DNA of 16,992 nucleotides from JBDKJS01 sp039806065 (GCA_039806065.1 JBDKJS010000018.1:1-16992); one strand, 5' to 3'. Numbered from the stretch's first letter, positions 1 to 7,418 are shown. Program-made: numbers and translations. Notes: generated by a model from the letters alone, not told the origin.

Positions 1-539
1 AAAACCGACAGCAGTCGGCAACTGATTTTAACACTCACATCCAATCAATATCAAATATTTCTACCGATGCTTCTAACCTTGAAAGAATCAATCGGTGGAA
101 TTCGGCATTGCGCATGTTCAAAGAAAAACCATTTTTTGGATGGGGTCCTAATACCTATCAATTCAAATATGCACCTTATCAATTATCAAAGGAAATGACC
201 ATTATAAGCACTAATTTTGGTGATGGCGGTAATGCGCATAGCGAATATATTGGACCACTCACAGAGAGTGGTGTATTTGGTGCACTTAGTGTAATAGCTA
301 TGATAGTGGTCATGATTACGAGGGCAACACTATTTTACTCGAGATGTAAAATAAATGAAATAAAAAATTTAACATTGACCATACTCTTAAGCTTGATTAC
401 CTATTTCGTGCATGGAATGCTAAATAATTTTTTAGATACCGATAAAGCTGCTGTGCCCGTTTTTGGCTTTATGGCCATGTTAGTGGCGTTAGAGGTGTAT
501 CATTCAAATAATACCACCTACCAGCCCAATACCCTTTAG
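1..539 (+). CDS. O-antigen ligase / Wzy-type polymerase family membrane protein, 3' part only
   Basis: The gene is open at the left edge; an uninterrupted frame runs from base 3 to the TAG at 537-539, about 178 codons. The first TTG/ATG-like codon near 108 is internal, because the 35 residues before it continue the same domain (SNLERINRWNSALRMF). Visible features are the segment FFGWGPNTYQ, then AHSEYIGPLTESG, which resembles the periplasmic loop motif (HNxYL..L.E.G) of the WaaL/Wzy family, and then three hydrophobic stretches ending near the C-terminus. Family members are inner-membrane proteins that join or polymerise polysaccharide repeat units on the periplasmic side. Whether this one ligates O-antigen, polymerises a capsule or glycosylates proteins cannot be told from the C-terminal third. 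It converges with the protease gene, and its stop codon lies inside a direct repeat. Confidence 0.8.
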   Translation, partial: NRQQSATDFNTHIQSISNISTDASNLERINRWNSALRMFKEKPFFGWGPNTYQFKYAPYQLSKEMTIISTNFGDGGNAHSEYIGPLTESGVFGALSVIAMIVVMITRATLFYSRCKINEIKNLTLTILLSLITYFVHGMLNNFLDTDKAAVPVFGFMAMLVALEVYHSNNTTYQPNTL

Positions 540-570
540 TTAGTCCTATTATTTTGAGGTTACTACTAAC
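535..570. repeat. Direct repeat copy 1 (relic of protease 3' end)
   Basis: These 36 bp match 601-636 at 33 of 36 positions, offset by exactly 66 bp. The first five bases include the TAG stop of the upstream polymerase gene. Read on the minus strand, the copy encodes LVVTSK followed by TAA (stop at 549-551), the same last six residues as the neighbouring protease, and in the same frame because 66 bp is 22 codons. The protease stop and a second TAA separate it from the gene, so it is not translated as part of the protease. Confidence 0.85.
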
Positions 571-600
571 AGATCCTTGTTATCATCTAGTGATTTTGAA

Positions 601-636
601 TTTAGTTAGTTATATTATTTTGAGGTTACCACTAAC
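601..636. repeat. Direct repeat copy 2 (true protease 3' end)
   Basis: This copy contains the last seven codons and stop (615-617) of the S8 protease on the minus strand plus 14 bp of flank. It differs from 535-570 at three positions: two adjacent bases in the flank and one synonymous third-codon base in a valine codon. Its outer ends form a 7-bp inverted repeat (AGTTAGT at 604-610, ACTAACT at 631-637), too weak and widely spaced to call a terminator. Confidence 0.85.
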
Positions 637-2798
637 TTAGATTGAGCCATGGTTTCGTTTTCAAATATAACTTGAATCAAATACAGCCCTGCACTCAATG
701 GTGGCAGCCCACATGTTGTATTTCGATTAACAATATTGGCTAATCCAAAAACCTTTTTGCCTTGCAAGTCAATTATTGACAGTTCTTTTATGATCAATTC
801 GCTGGTTAGGCTTATTTCACCTGATGAAGAGACTATAGAAGGTACAACCAAGAGGTGCTGATTTTTTAAGTCATTGTTTCCTAATACCGCATTATTACAC
901 ATCATGAGTGTCATTATTCCGTCTGCTTTACCATATCCCCATGCATTGTTAGGATAAGGGCCCCAAGTGTACCCATCAGTATAGGTATTGGCAAAAAGGT
1001 CGTTTCTAAAATCTTGATAGGTGGCAGTAGGACAAGCTTGCAGATAAAGTGCTGCAATACCAGCCACCACTGGAGCAGCAGCACTAGTACCACCGCCACT
1101 TGCATGAAAACCACCTAGTGCCAATCGCACATCATTATTGGCGATCATAGCTGGCACTGCACTTAAGATCACAGTACTCACCGTATGATGTCCAGTAGCA
1201 GCCAAATCAGGTTTAATACGTTGATACCGATCTGGGCCCCTGCTGCTATTCGCAGCTAATTGGTTTGGAAAATCATTTGCCGACACATGCACTGTACTAT
1301 CATATTTTAAATGTCTATCAGTATTAAAATAATTACCCACTGTAATCACTTTTGGTGAGCATCCATAACTGCTTATGAGGTTGCTGTTGGTATCCGTGAG
1401 CACATAATGATTCATAAATGGATAAATGGTATTGTTAGGCAAATTTTGCCAAACCCAATCAGTAGTCCATGAATCAAGCAACCCAGTTCCAACGGTTTTA
1501 AAGCTATAAAATAAATTGGTAGAATCAGGTTGGATATAAAATTCAATACTTAGCACACCTGGAGCAAAATTTGAAATCAAACTTTGCATCACAGCCAACC
1601 TATTACCGCTTCCATTTTTTAAAGTATCCACCTGAATATTTCCTATCCCTATCAAGGGAGAACGAAAAGGGGTAGCAGTACGCTCACTTACAGAGGTAGG
1701 TCCCACTTCATCCACCCCAATAGAATAGGTTAAAGCGTTGAGGTTGGTAACATCGGCAAAAATTTGAACATATGCAGCATTGTAAGCAGGGTTATATTTA
1801 AACCAAGTGAAAGAGGTGTCATTTGTACTGGTATTTTCATGTTTTAAATGAATTGGATAACCACCAATATTTCCCGAAGCCGTTACCATTATACGCCCAG
1901 CTTGAGTGTCTAAAAAATCGTCAATTAATTCTGCTTCTAAGTCAAGACCGTCATGCGACCCGTAATAGCTGCCAAGGCTAGCATTTATAACGCAAGGTTT
2001 ACCCAAAGCAGAGGCCTTGTTAAAAATATAATCCACGGCATCGGCCATAAGAGTATTGTTACCTTGGTAATTAAAATCATAGGCAACCATTATAATATCT
2101 GCTTCAGGAGCAGCTCCAGCCTGCTGACCTATCGCCCTTCCATTACCCGCGCCAATACCAGCCACATGCGTTCCATGACCAAATTGATAGGCAGCATTAT
2201 CATTATTTGCAGTGCCATTGTCTATGTCATTGTTAGACCATTCCTGACCGTAATTGTAAGGTTGTGGTGTATTACTCGCAACGGGTTTGCTTTGGTCCCA
2301 AACAAACTTTATTCTACTGTTGCCTATTGAATCTTTAAAATCAGGATGAGTAAAATCAATACCACTATCAATAAAGCCCAAAACCACCCCATTGCCTTTG
2401 TAGGACATGTTTAAACTCCCTGCTCCTAGATGGCAATCTTCAATCCTATTTTTAACCCTCATGGTATCATTAAGTGGAATTACATTCTTTGCCCCTGTTT
2501 CAATTTGAGAAACAAAATGCTGTTCAGCTATCGACACTATATTTGGAGGACTTAAATAACAAGCAACAATATTTTTACCATTATACTTCAAGCCACCCCC
2601 ATGTGAAATTACAAAAGCAGCTATCTTTTTCACATCCCCTTTTATTAATACCCCCATTTGTTGGGCATTGTTTGCGCTGATGGCCTTCTCAATTGCTAGA
2701 TGCAACTTCAGATCATATTTTGAAGAACTCAAAACTGTAAATGGACAAAATGTGGTCAAAGCCAATGTTAAAAGAGTCAAAATAAAAAGTTTTTTCAT
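615..2798 (-). CDS. Exported subtilisin-like serine protease (S8 family) with T9SS-type C-terminal tail
   Basis: This 727-residue protein probably hydrolyses proteins outside the cell. An N-terminal signal peptide (MKK, then a hydrophobic stretch to about residue 23) precedes a propeptide-like region (about 28-120). The catalytic triad is visible: Asp144 in GFIDSGIDFTHPDF, His208 in FGHGTHVAG and Ser572 in GGGTSAAAP, with the likely oxyanion Asn310 in TASGN. Between Asn310 and the segment before Ser572 there is an insertion of roughly 170 residues (about 315-485), longer than in plain subtilisins and reminiscent of the jelly-roll insert of CspA-like S8 enzymes; that comparison is an inference. 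The C-terminal ~75 residues (KELSIIDLQGKKV, then LSAGLYLIQV, ending KLVVTSK) look like a type A T9SS sorting domain. The gene is monocistronic, diverges from the operon at 2996 and converges with the polymerase gene. Its natural substrate is unknown. Confidence 0.9.
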   Translation of the reverse strand: MKKLFILTLLTLALTTFCPFTVLSSSKYDLKLHLAIEKAISANNAQQMGVLIKGDVKKIAAFVISHGGGLKYNGKNIVACYLSPPNIVSIAEQHFVSQIETGAKNVIPLNDTMRVKNRIEDCHLGAGSLNMSYKGNGVVLGFIDSGIDFTHPDFKDSIGNSRIKFVWDQSKPVASNTPQPYNYGQEWSNNDIDNGTANNDNAAYQFGHGTHVAGIGAGNGRAIGQQAGAAPEADIIMVAYDFNYQGNNTLMADAVDYIFNKASALGKPCVINASLGSYYGSHDGLDLEAELIDDFLDTQAGRIMVTASGNIGGYPIHLKHENTSTNDTSFTWFKYNPAYNAAYVQIFADVTNLNALTYSIGVDEVGPTSVSERTATPFRSPLIGIGNIQVDTLKNGSGNRLAVMQSLISNFAPGVLSIEFYIQPDSTNLFYSFKTVGTGLLDSWTTDWVWQNLPNNTIYPFMNHYVLTDTNSNLISSYGCSPKVITVGNYFNTDRHLKYDSTVHVSANDFPNQLAANSSRGPDRYQRIKPDLAATGHHTVSTVILSAVPAMIANNDVRLALGGFHASGGGTSAAAPVVAGIAALYLQACPTATYQDFRNDLFANTYTDGYTWGPYPNNAWGYGKADGIMTLMMCNNAVLGNNDLKNQHLLVVPSIVSSSGEISLTSELIIKELSIIDLQGKKVFGLANIVNRNTTCGLPPLSAGLYLIQVIFENETMAQSKLVVTSK

Positions 2799-2826
2799 AT
2801 CTGATATAATTTATGGTATAAACAAA

Positions 2827-2834
2827 CAAAAGTA
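2827..2834 (-). promoter_or_regulatory. Possible -7 box for the S8 protease gene
   Basis: On the minus strand this reads TACTTTTG, matching the Bacteroidota -7 consensus TAnnTTTG, 28 bases upstream of the protease ATG. No TTG is found at the expected -33 distance, so the call rests on one element and on its position in the divergent gap. Confidence 0.4.
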
Positions 2835-2894
2835 TTCGCTAGTTTTTGTTTTAGGATATAAAGCTACTAATTTTTTAAAAAGTTGTTATAAAAC

Positions 2895-2924
2895 TTGCTT
2901 TATAATAGTTAAGTTCTATATTTG
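2895..2924 (+). promoter_or_regulatory. Bacteroidota-type promoter for the 2996-5916 operon
   Basis: TTG at 2895-2897, a 19-bp spacer, then TATATTTG at 2917-2924 followed by C: an exact fit to the primary-sigma consensus of Bacteroidota (TTG-N19-TAnnTTTG). Transcription should begin near 2930, giving a leader of about 65 bases before the ATG at 2996. Confidence 0.8.
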
Positions 2925-2995
2925 CAATGGGGTTTTTCATTTTTTGACACATTTTTATTCAGTATTTAATTCGAATAGTTTAACCAACACAAGCA

Positions 2996-3298
2996 ATGAG
3001 AAGTTCAATATTTCAGTATCCTTATGAGAAGGTATTTAAACGTACCAAAGGAGCCCTTAGTCGCTTAGGACTCAAAGTTACCGACAGCAATTCAACGGCT
3101 GGTAGCATTCAAGCTGAAAGTGGATTTTCCATTTTAAAGCCACAGGTAAAAGTTGATTTAATTGTTGAAGAAATGGAAAACCACAATACTAAGGTTACTG
3201 TACGTGGTTTGACTGTAAAAAACATGTTTTTTCAAAAAGGAATTAATGCCGATTTACAAGAAGCAGAAATTCTTGAAACCATATCCGTGATAATTTAA
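2996..3298 (+). CDS. Small conserved-looking hypothetical protein
   Basis: 100 residues, with no signal peptide or membrane segment. I do not recognise the family. The pattern suggests a compact alpha/beta fold: an amphipathic helix (YPYEKVFKRTKGALSRLG), a strand and turn (LKVTDSNSTAGSIQAES), two alternating beta-type strands (VKVDLIVEEM, TKVTVRG) and a C-terminal helix (DLQEAEILETIS). The layout 'helix, then GxIxAE, then strand...TKVTV' resembles small domains in which a residue pair is duplicated around a beta-sheet, but no catalytic motif is visible. The ATG start follows a leader with a consensus promoter, and the stop is 15 bases from the aminotransferase start, so the gene is very likely co-transcribed with the two enzymes behind it. 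Coding status is supported by the promoter, the spacing and the regular secondary-structure pattern. Confidence 0.75.
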   Translation: MRSSIFQYPYEKVFKRTKGALSRLGLKVTDSNSTAGSIQAESGFSILKPQVKVDLIVEEMENHNTKVTVRGLTVKNMFFQKGINADLQEAEILETISVII

Positions 3299-3313
3299 AA
3301 GAGTCTGTTTGCA

Positions 3314-4498
3314 ATGTCCAACCGTTCGTTGTTTTTAACGCACGTAGCCCAAACAAGTCCAGCTCCGATGGCGCTTGCAATTAAAAGTGCATCCGGGATT
3401 TATATCACCGATGAGCAAGATAAAAAATATCTTGATTTAATATCAGGTATTGCGGTAAGCAATTTAGGTCACGGAAATAAAAATGTAATAGCAGCCATAC
3501 AAAAGCAAGCAAACAAGCACATGCATGTAATGGTATATGGTGAATTCATACAATCACCACAAGTAAGCTTAGCTACAAAGTTATGTAGTTATTTGCCTAA
3601 AAATTTACAAAGTGTTTATTTCACCAATTCCGGTGCTGAAGCAGTGGAAGGTGCTTTAAAGTTAGCAAAGCGTGTTACGGGCAGATCGCGAGTGGTGAGC
3701 TTCACTAACGCTTATCATGGCAGCACACATGGTGCACTCAGCATTGGTGGGAGTGAATTTTTTAAAAATGCTTTTAGACCGCTCTTACCAGAATGCTATC
3801 ATTTTAATTACAATGATGGTCAAATATTTGATTTCTTGGATGGACAAGTTGCTGCGGTGATCTTTGAATATGTGCAGGCAGAAGCTGGCAATTTAATTCC
3901 CGACCCCAATTTTCTTTTTCAACTGGCTGCAAGATGCAAGGAAGAAGGAATATTGCTCATAGCTGATGAAATTCAAACAGGGATGGGAAGAACTGGAAGC
4001 CTTTTTGCTTTGGAACAACATGATTTTACTCCTGATATATTATTGGTAGGAAAAGCCTTTGGGGGAGGCATGCCGCTTGCAGCTTTTATTAGCAGTTATG
4101 ATTACATGCAAGCACTAACCAGCCAGCCAGTATTGGGCCATATTACAACATTTGGTGGCCACCCTGTTTGCTGTGCTGCAGCCGAAGCCGCCTTAGATGA
4201 TTTGATAGCACTAGAGCTGCTTGCATCCGTTACTGAAAAAGGTGAATTATTTAAATTTAGATTAAAACATCGTGCTATAAAAAAATTAAATGCCAAAGGA
4301 TTGATGGTAGCACTTCACTTTGAAAGTTTTGAAATAAATAAAAAGATAATAGATAAATGCCTAAATCTTGGAATGATTACCGATTGGTTTTTATATGCTC
4401 CCCAAGCACTCCGTATTGCACCTCCACTTTCTATTACCACCAATGAAATTAATCAAGCTTGCGATCTACTTCTGCAAGCCATCGATGAAAGTATTTAA
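3314..4498 (+). CDS. Class III PLP-dependent aminotransferase (acetylornithine/ornithine aminotransferase-like)
   Basis: This cytoplasmic 394-residue enzyme transfers an amino group from a primary or omega amine to a keto acid using pyridoxal phosphate. The fold-type I, class III signatures are present: FTNSGAEAVEGALKLAK (residues 103-119, phosphate-binding Ser/Gly/Ala loop), Asp218 in LIADEIQTGMGRTG, and the PLP-binding Lys247 in LLVGKAFGGGMP, followed by HITTFGGHPVCCAAAEAAL. The loop usually written EPVQGEGG is here EYVQAEAG (185-192), so Pro is replaced by Tyr and one Gly by Ala; substrate contacts may differ from ArgD. No other arginine-synthesis gene is nearby, so the substrate (acetylornithine, ornithine, lysine, GABA or other) is left open. 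It starts 15 bases after the small hypothetical gene and ends two bases before the aminopeptidase ATG, indicating an operon. Confidence 0.9.
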   Translation: MSNRSLFLTHVAQTSPAPMALAIKSASGIYITDEQDKKYLDLISGIAVSNLGHGNKNVIAAIQKQANKHMHVMVYGEFIQSPQVSLATKLCSYLPKNLQSVYFTNSGAEAVEGALKLAKRVTGRSRVVSFTNAYHGSTHGALSIGGSEFFKNAFRPLLPECYHFNYNDGQIFDFLDGQVAAVIFEYVQAEAGNLIPDPNFLFQLAARCKEEGILLIADEIQTGMGRTGSLFALEQHDFTPDILLVGKAFGGGMPLAAFISSYDYMQALTSQPVLGHITTFGGHPVCCAAAEAALDDLIALELLASVTEKGELFKFRLKHRAIKKLNAKGLMVALHFESFEINKKIIDKCLNLGMITDWFLYAPQALRIAPPLSITTNEINQACDLLLQAIDESI

Positions 4499-4500
4499 TT

Positions 4501-5916
4501 ATGATAAAGGGACTTTATTATTTTGCGCTTATACAAATAGTATTACTTAGTAAAGCCAGCTGTGCTCAAGATGCTATTGATTTTCAATACCGGTATGATA
4601 CTGATTTGCTGCCTCACACTTTTCATCAACAGAAGCGTAACGCCATAAGTGATTATTTAGGCACTGACGAATGTTTTGTAGCATTTACCAACCCAATAAG
4701 AAATAGGAGCAATGACAACGATTTCCAATACCACCAAGATCCTAATTTTTATTATCTCACCGGGTTTAAAGAGCCCGATGCAGTACTAATCATTTTCAAT
4801 AAAAATGATGCTGTAAGAGAAATTTTATTTGTTCCTAAGAGAAATCCTGAAAGAGAAGTTTGGAATGGCAGAAGAGCAGGGATCGAAAAGGCCACCCTAT
4901 TTACAGGAATAGATAGTGTATGTAGTACAGAGGACTTTATCAGTTTCGAATTTCCAAAAAACATTAGCCATGTGTGTACCACGATCTTACCTTCGGGAAT
5001 AGTAGATGATAAAAACAACAAATTTGATCTATATAATATTCTAGAATCATTCCATCAAAAGATAGAAAGGCAAAACCTCGCAAGTGATACTCAAAAAATA
5101 AAAAATCTATTGAGCGAACTTAGAGAAGTTAAAGAAGCAGAAGAACTGGTGTTAATGCAAAAAGCCATTGACATTAGTTGTGATGCACATATTGCCATGA
5201 TGAAAGGTGCTAAGAGTGGTATGCACGAGTATGAAGTGCAAGCTGTGGGAGAATATTTTTTTAAAAAAGAAGGAAGCGAATATATAGGTTATCCCTCCAT
5301 TTGCGGAGCGGCAGAAAATGGCACTATACTTCATTATAATACGAATAGAAAAAAAACTACTGATAATGAACTAGTATTGCTTGACATGGGTGCCGAGTAC
5401 CATGGTTACACTGCAGATATAACGCGCACCCTACCTCTGAACGGTAAATTTTCTGACGATCAAAAAGCACTCTACAACCTAGTGTTAGAAGCTCAAAATG
5501 CAGGTATTGCAGCATGTGTATTGGGCGGTGGTTTTCGGGATCCACATGAAGCCGCAGTAGAAAAAATAAAAGCGGGGTTGTTAAAACTTGAAATCATTAA
5601 AAATGCGGCAGACTATAAACGCTATTTCATGCATAGCACTTCACACTATTTAGGGCTCGATGTACATGATGTGGGCACTCGTGGGAGCCTGAAGGCAAAT
5701 TCCGTAATTACTGTTGAGCCGGGAATTTACATTCCCGAAGGCAGTCCATGCCATCCGAAATGGTGGAATATGGGTATTAGGATAGAAGATGACATCTTAA
5801 TAACCAACGATAAGCCACTGAATATGAGCGCCAAAGCGCCAAGAACTATAGAAGAAATAGAAAAAATAATGCAGCAGCAGTTAAAAGAGACAGATTGGAT
5901 TGAAAAACATAAATAA
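4501..5916 (+). CDS. Xaa-Pro aminopeptidase (aminopeptidase P, M24B), probably periplasmic
   Basis: 471 residues. It removes an N-terminal residue when proline is second, using two metal ions (usually Mn). The N-terminal AMP_N domain spans about 35-180 (HQDPNFYYLTGFKEPDAVL) and the pita-bread catalytic domain about 215-455. All five expected metal ligands are visible: Asp295 (LLDMG), Asp306 (TADITRT), His382 (HSTSHYLGLDVHD), Glu406 (ITVEPGIY) and Glu429 (IRIEDD). Unlike E. coli PepP it begins with a hydrophobic leader (residues 5-18) and a signal peptidase-like site around SCA|QDA, so I infer export to the periplasm; a lipobox is not convincing, because Lys stands at -3 relative to the cysteine. 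The start lies two bases after the aminotransferase stop. A fresh promoter follows the gene, so the operon probably ends here, though no clear terminator was seen. Confidence 0.92.
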   Translation: MIKGLYYFALIQIVLLSKASCAQDAIDFQYRYDTDLLPHTFHQQKRNAISDYLGTDECFVAFTNPIRNRSNDNDFQYHQDPNFYYLTGFKEPDAVLIIFNKNDAVREILFVPKRNPEREVWNGRRAGIEKATLFTGIDSVCSTEDFISFEFPKNISHVCTTILPSGIVDDKNNKFDLYNILESFHQKIERQNLASDTQKIKNLLSELREVKEAEELVLMQKAIDISCDAHIAMMKGAKSGMHEYEVQAVGEYFFKKEGSEYIGYPSICGAAENGTILHYNTNRKKTTDNELVLLDMGAEYHGYTADITRTLPLNGKFSDDQKALYNLVLEAQNAGIAACVLGGGFRDPHEAAVEKIKAGLLKLEIIKNAADYKRYFMHSTSHYLGLDVHDVGTRGSLKANSVITVEPGIYIPEGSPCHPKWWNMGIRIEDDILITNDKPLNMSAKAPRTIEEIEKIMQQQLKETDWIEKHK

Positions 5917-5928
5917 TGCCTATAAAAT

Positions 5929-5959
5929 TTGTATAATCTTAAGTGTTCTATTATCTTTG
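5929..5959 (+). promoter_or_regulatory. Bacteroidota-type promoter for rpmG cluster
   Basis: TTG at 5929-5931, a 20-bp spacer, then TATCTTTG at 5952-5959 followed by CGTCC. It fits the TAnnTTTG consensus and resembles strong ribosomal-gene promoters of the phylum. The transcript would begin around 5965 and carry a leader of roughly 37 bases, AT-rich and lacking a Shine-Dalgarno sequence, before the ATG of rpmG. Confidence 0.8.
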
Positions 5960-6001
5960 CGTCCCTTTTAAAAAGGAAAAATAAATAAAAATCATTGTAA
6001 A

Positions 6002-6184
6002 ATGGCTAAGAAAGGCAATCGCATACAGGTAATCTTGGAATGCACTGAGCATAAAACCTCAGGCGTAGCAGGAACTTCTCGTTACATCACAACCAAAAAC
6101 AAGAAGAATACCACAGAAAGACTAGAAATTAAAAAATATAACCCAATCTTGAAAAAGATGACGGTTCATAAAGAAATCAAATAA
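6002..6184 (+). CDS. rpmG: Large-subunit ribosomal protein bL33
   Basis: This 60-residue basic protein of the 50S subunit lies near the tRNA exit site. The family pattern is plain: VILECTEHK, SRYITTKNKKNTTERLE, then KKYNPILKKMTVHKEIK. Only one cysteine is present and the CxxC pairs of the zinc-ribbon form are absent (the conserved KYCP position is KYNP), so this is the zinc-independent C-minus type. It is the first gene behind a consensus promoter, with the DUF4295 gene 26 bases downstream. In many Bacteroidota rpmB (bL28) stands directly upstream; here the 85 bases before rpmG contain only the promoter, so rpmB must lie elsewhere. Confidence 0.97.
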   Translation: MAKKGNRIQVILECTEHKTSGVAGTSRYITTKNKKNTTERLEIKKYNPILKKMTVHKEIK

Positions 6185-6210
6185 TTCATTAACGATAAAA
6201 TTTACCTACA

Positions 6211-6366
6211 ATGGCAAAGAAAGTAGTTGCAACACTTAAAACCGGAAAAGGAAAAGAGTTTAGCAAAGTAATCAAGATGGTTAAGAATCCTGAAACAGGC
6301 GCTTATGCCTTCAAACAAGAAGTGGTTCACAACGATCACGTAAAAGATTTTTTAAAGTCTAAATAA
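6211..6366 (+). CDS. DUF4295 small basic protein, probable Bacteroidota-specific ribosomal protein
   Basis: 51 residues starting MAKKVVATLKTGKGKEF, with a middle ...IKMVKNPETGAYAFKQEVV and the end NDHVKDFLKSK. It is very lysine-rich with no cysteine, typical of a small ribosome-bound protein. The gene sits between rpmG and ftsY, the usual place of DUF4295 genes in Bacteroidota. From memory, a Bacteroidota-specific large-subunit protein named bL38 was described in the Flavobacterium johnsoniae ribosome, and this family is a plausible match; I cannot confirm that from sequence. The ATG start lies 26 bases after rpmG and the stop lies 20 bases before the hairpin preceding ftsY, so this is probably the last gene of the short ribosomal-protein message. 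Confidence 0.92.
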   Translation: MAKKVVATLKTGKGKEFSKVIKMVKNPETGAYAFKQEVVHNDHVKDFLKSK

Positions 6367-6386
6367 ACATAGCTTAATTCATTGTG

Positions 6387-6421
6387 AAGCTTCTTTCATT
6401 ACAAATGAGAGAGGCTTTTTT
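6387..6421 (+). terminator. Intrinsic terminator or attenuator between DUF4295 gene and ftsY
   Basis: A 13-bp stem (6387-6399 with 6405-6417; 11 Watson-Crick and two G-U pairs), a five-base loop and a run of six T at 6416-6421. It has the form of a rho-independent terminator. Only 11 bases separate the T-run from the ftsY ATG, which leaves no room for a separate downstream promoter, so ftsY and rimO probably depend on read-through. Confidence 0.7.
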
Positions 6422-6432
6422 AATTTATAATT

Positions 6433-7389
6433 ATGGGGTTGTTTAATTTTTTTAGTAAAGAGAAAAAAGAAACGTTAGATAAAGGACTGGAGAAAACGAA
6501 AGAGAGTTTCTTTTCAAGGATTACCAAAGCAGTGGTTGGAAAAGCCACTGTCGATGCTGATGTACTTGATAATTTGGAAGAAGTGTTGGTGAGTTCAGAT
6601 GTGGGGGTAAATACCACTTTGAAAATTATCCATAGATTGGAAGATCGAGTTGCAAGAGATAAATACATCAGCACAGGAGATTTGAATAAAATCATGAAAG
6701 AAGAAGTGGCAGCGCTTTTATCAGAAAACAATACCAGTGATGCCACAGAACTTAGTTTACCTGCAAGCACAACCAAACCTTACGTTATAATGGTAGTGGG
6801 CGTAAATGGAGTGGGGAAAACAACTACTATAGGAAAACTTGCTCACCAATTTAAAAAACAGGGACATCAAGTAATACTCGGAGCTGCGGATACCTTTCGT
6901 GCTGCTGCAGTGGATCAGTTAGATATCTGGAGTAAACGAGCCGATGTGCCAATCATTAAACAAGGCATGGGAGCTGATCCAGCCTCTGTGGCTTTTGATA
7001 CAGTACAAAGTGCAGTAGCGCAAAATTGTGATATAGCCATAATAGATACTGCTGGTCGCTTGCATAATAAAATTAATTTGATGAATGAGTTAAGTAAAAT
7101 CAAGCGGGTGATGGAAAAAGTTATTCCCAATGCGCCACATGAAGTACTGCTTGTTTTAGATGCCAGTACAGGTCAAAATGCAATTGAACAGGCTCGTCAA
7201 TTTACAAAGGCTACAGAAGTTACTGCGCTAGCGCTCACCAAATTAGATGGCACTGCAAAAGGCGGGGTGGTGATAGGAATCAGTGATGAATTTAAAATCC
7301 CTGTAAAATACATAGGTGTTGGAGAGAAAATGGAGGACTTACAAGTGTTTAACAAATATGAATTTGTAGATAGCCTATTTGGTAACTAA
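6433..7389 (+). CDS. ftsY: Signal recognition particle receptor FtsY
   Basis: This 318-residue GTPase docks the SRP-ribosome complex at the inner membrane for co-translational insertion. The acidic N-terminal A domain is nearly absent; the protein opens with MGLFNFFSKEKKE, whose aromatic/basic start may act as a lipid-binding helix. The N domain spans about 25-100 and the G domain about 115-318: P-loop GVNGVGKT (123-130), DTFRAAAVDQL (153-163), DTAGRLHNK (205-213), TKLDGTAKGG (269-278) and the closing GVGEKMEDLQVF. DTFRAA and the short A domain separate it from Ffh, which would carry a methionine-rich M domain. The length is normal for Bacteroidota FtsY. It lies between the ribosomal-protein genes and rimO, behind a terminator-like hairpin that may reduce its expression relative to rpmG. 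Confidence 0.97.
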   Translation: MGLFNFFSKEKKETLDKGLEKTKESFFSRITKAVVGKATVDADVLDNLEEVLVSSDVGVNTTLKIIHRLEDRVARDKYISTGDLNKIMKEEVAALLSENNTSDATELSLPASTTKPYVIMVVGVNGVGKTTTIGKLAHQFKKQGHQVILGAADTFRAAAVDQLDIWSKRADVPIIKQGMGADPASVAFDTVQSAVAQNCDIAIIDTAGRLHNKINLMNELSKIKRVMEKVIPNAPHEVLLVLDASTGQNAIEQARQFTKATEVTALALTKLDGTAKGGVVIGISDEFKIPVKYIGVGEKMEDLQVFNKYEFVDSLFGN

Positions 7390-7418
7390 TTATATACTAT
7401 TTAAATTAAACAAATAAA

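Noticed and set aside
604..637. Inverted repeat AGTTAGT / ACTAACT as a bidirectional terminator between the convergent genes.
   Set aside because: The stem is only 7 bp with a 20-base loop and no adjacent T-run; the direct repeat explains the sequence better.
1953..2330. Plus-strand open frame of about 125 codons inside the protease gene.
   Set aside because: It is antisense to well-supported protease coding sequence, has no promoter or family signature, and its composition is explained by the opposite strand.
2668..3027. Plus-strand open frame across the divergent promoter region.
   Set aside because: It overlaps the protease signal-peptide region, both promoter elements and the start of the 2996 gene; its residues look random and AT-driven.
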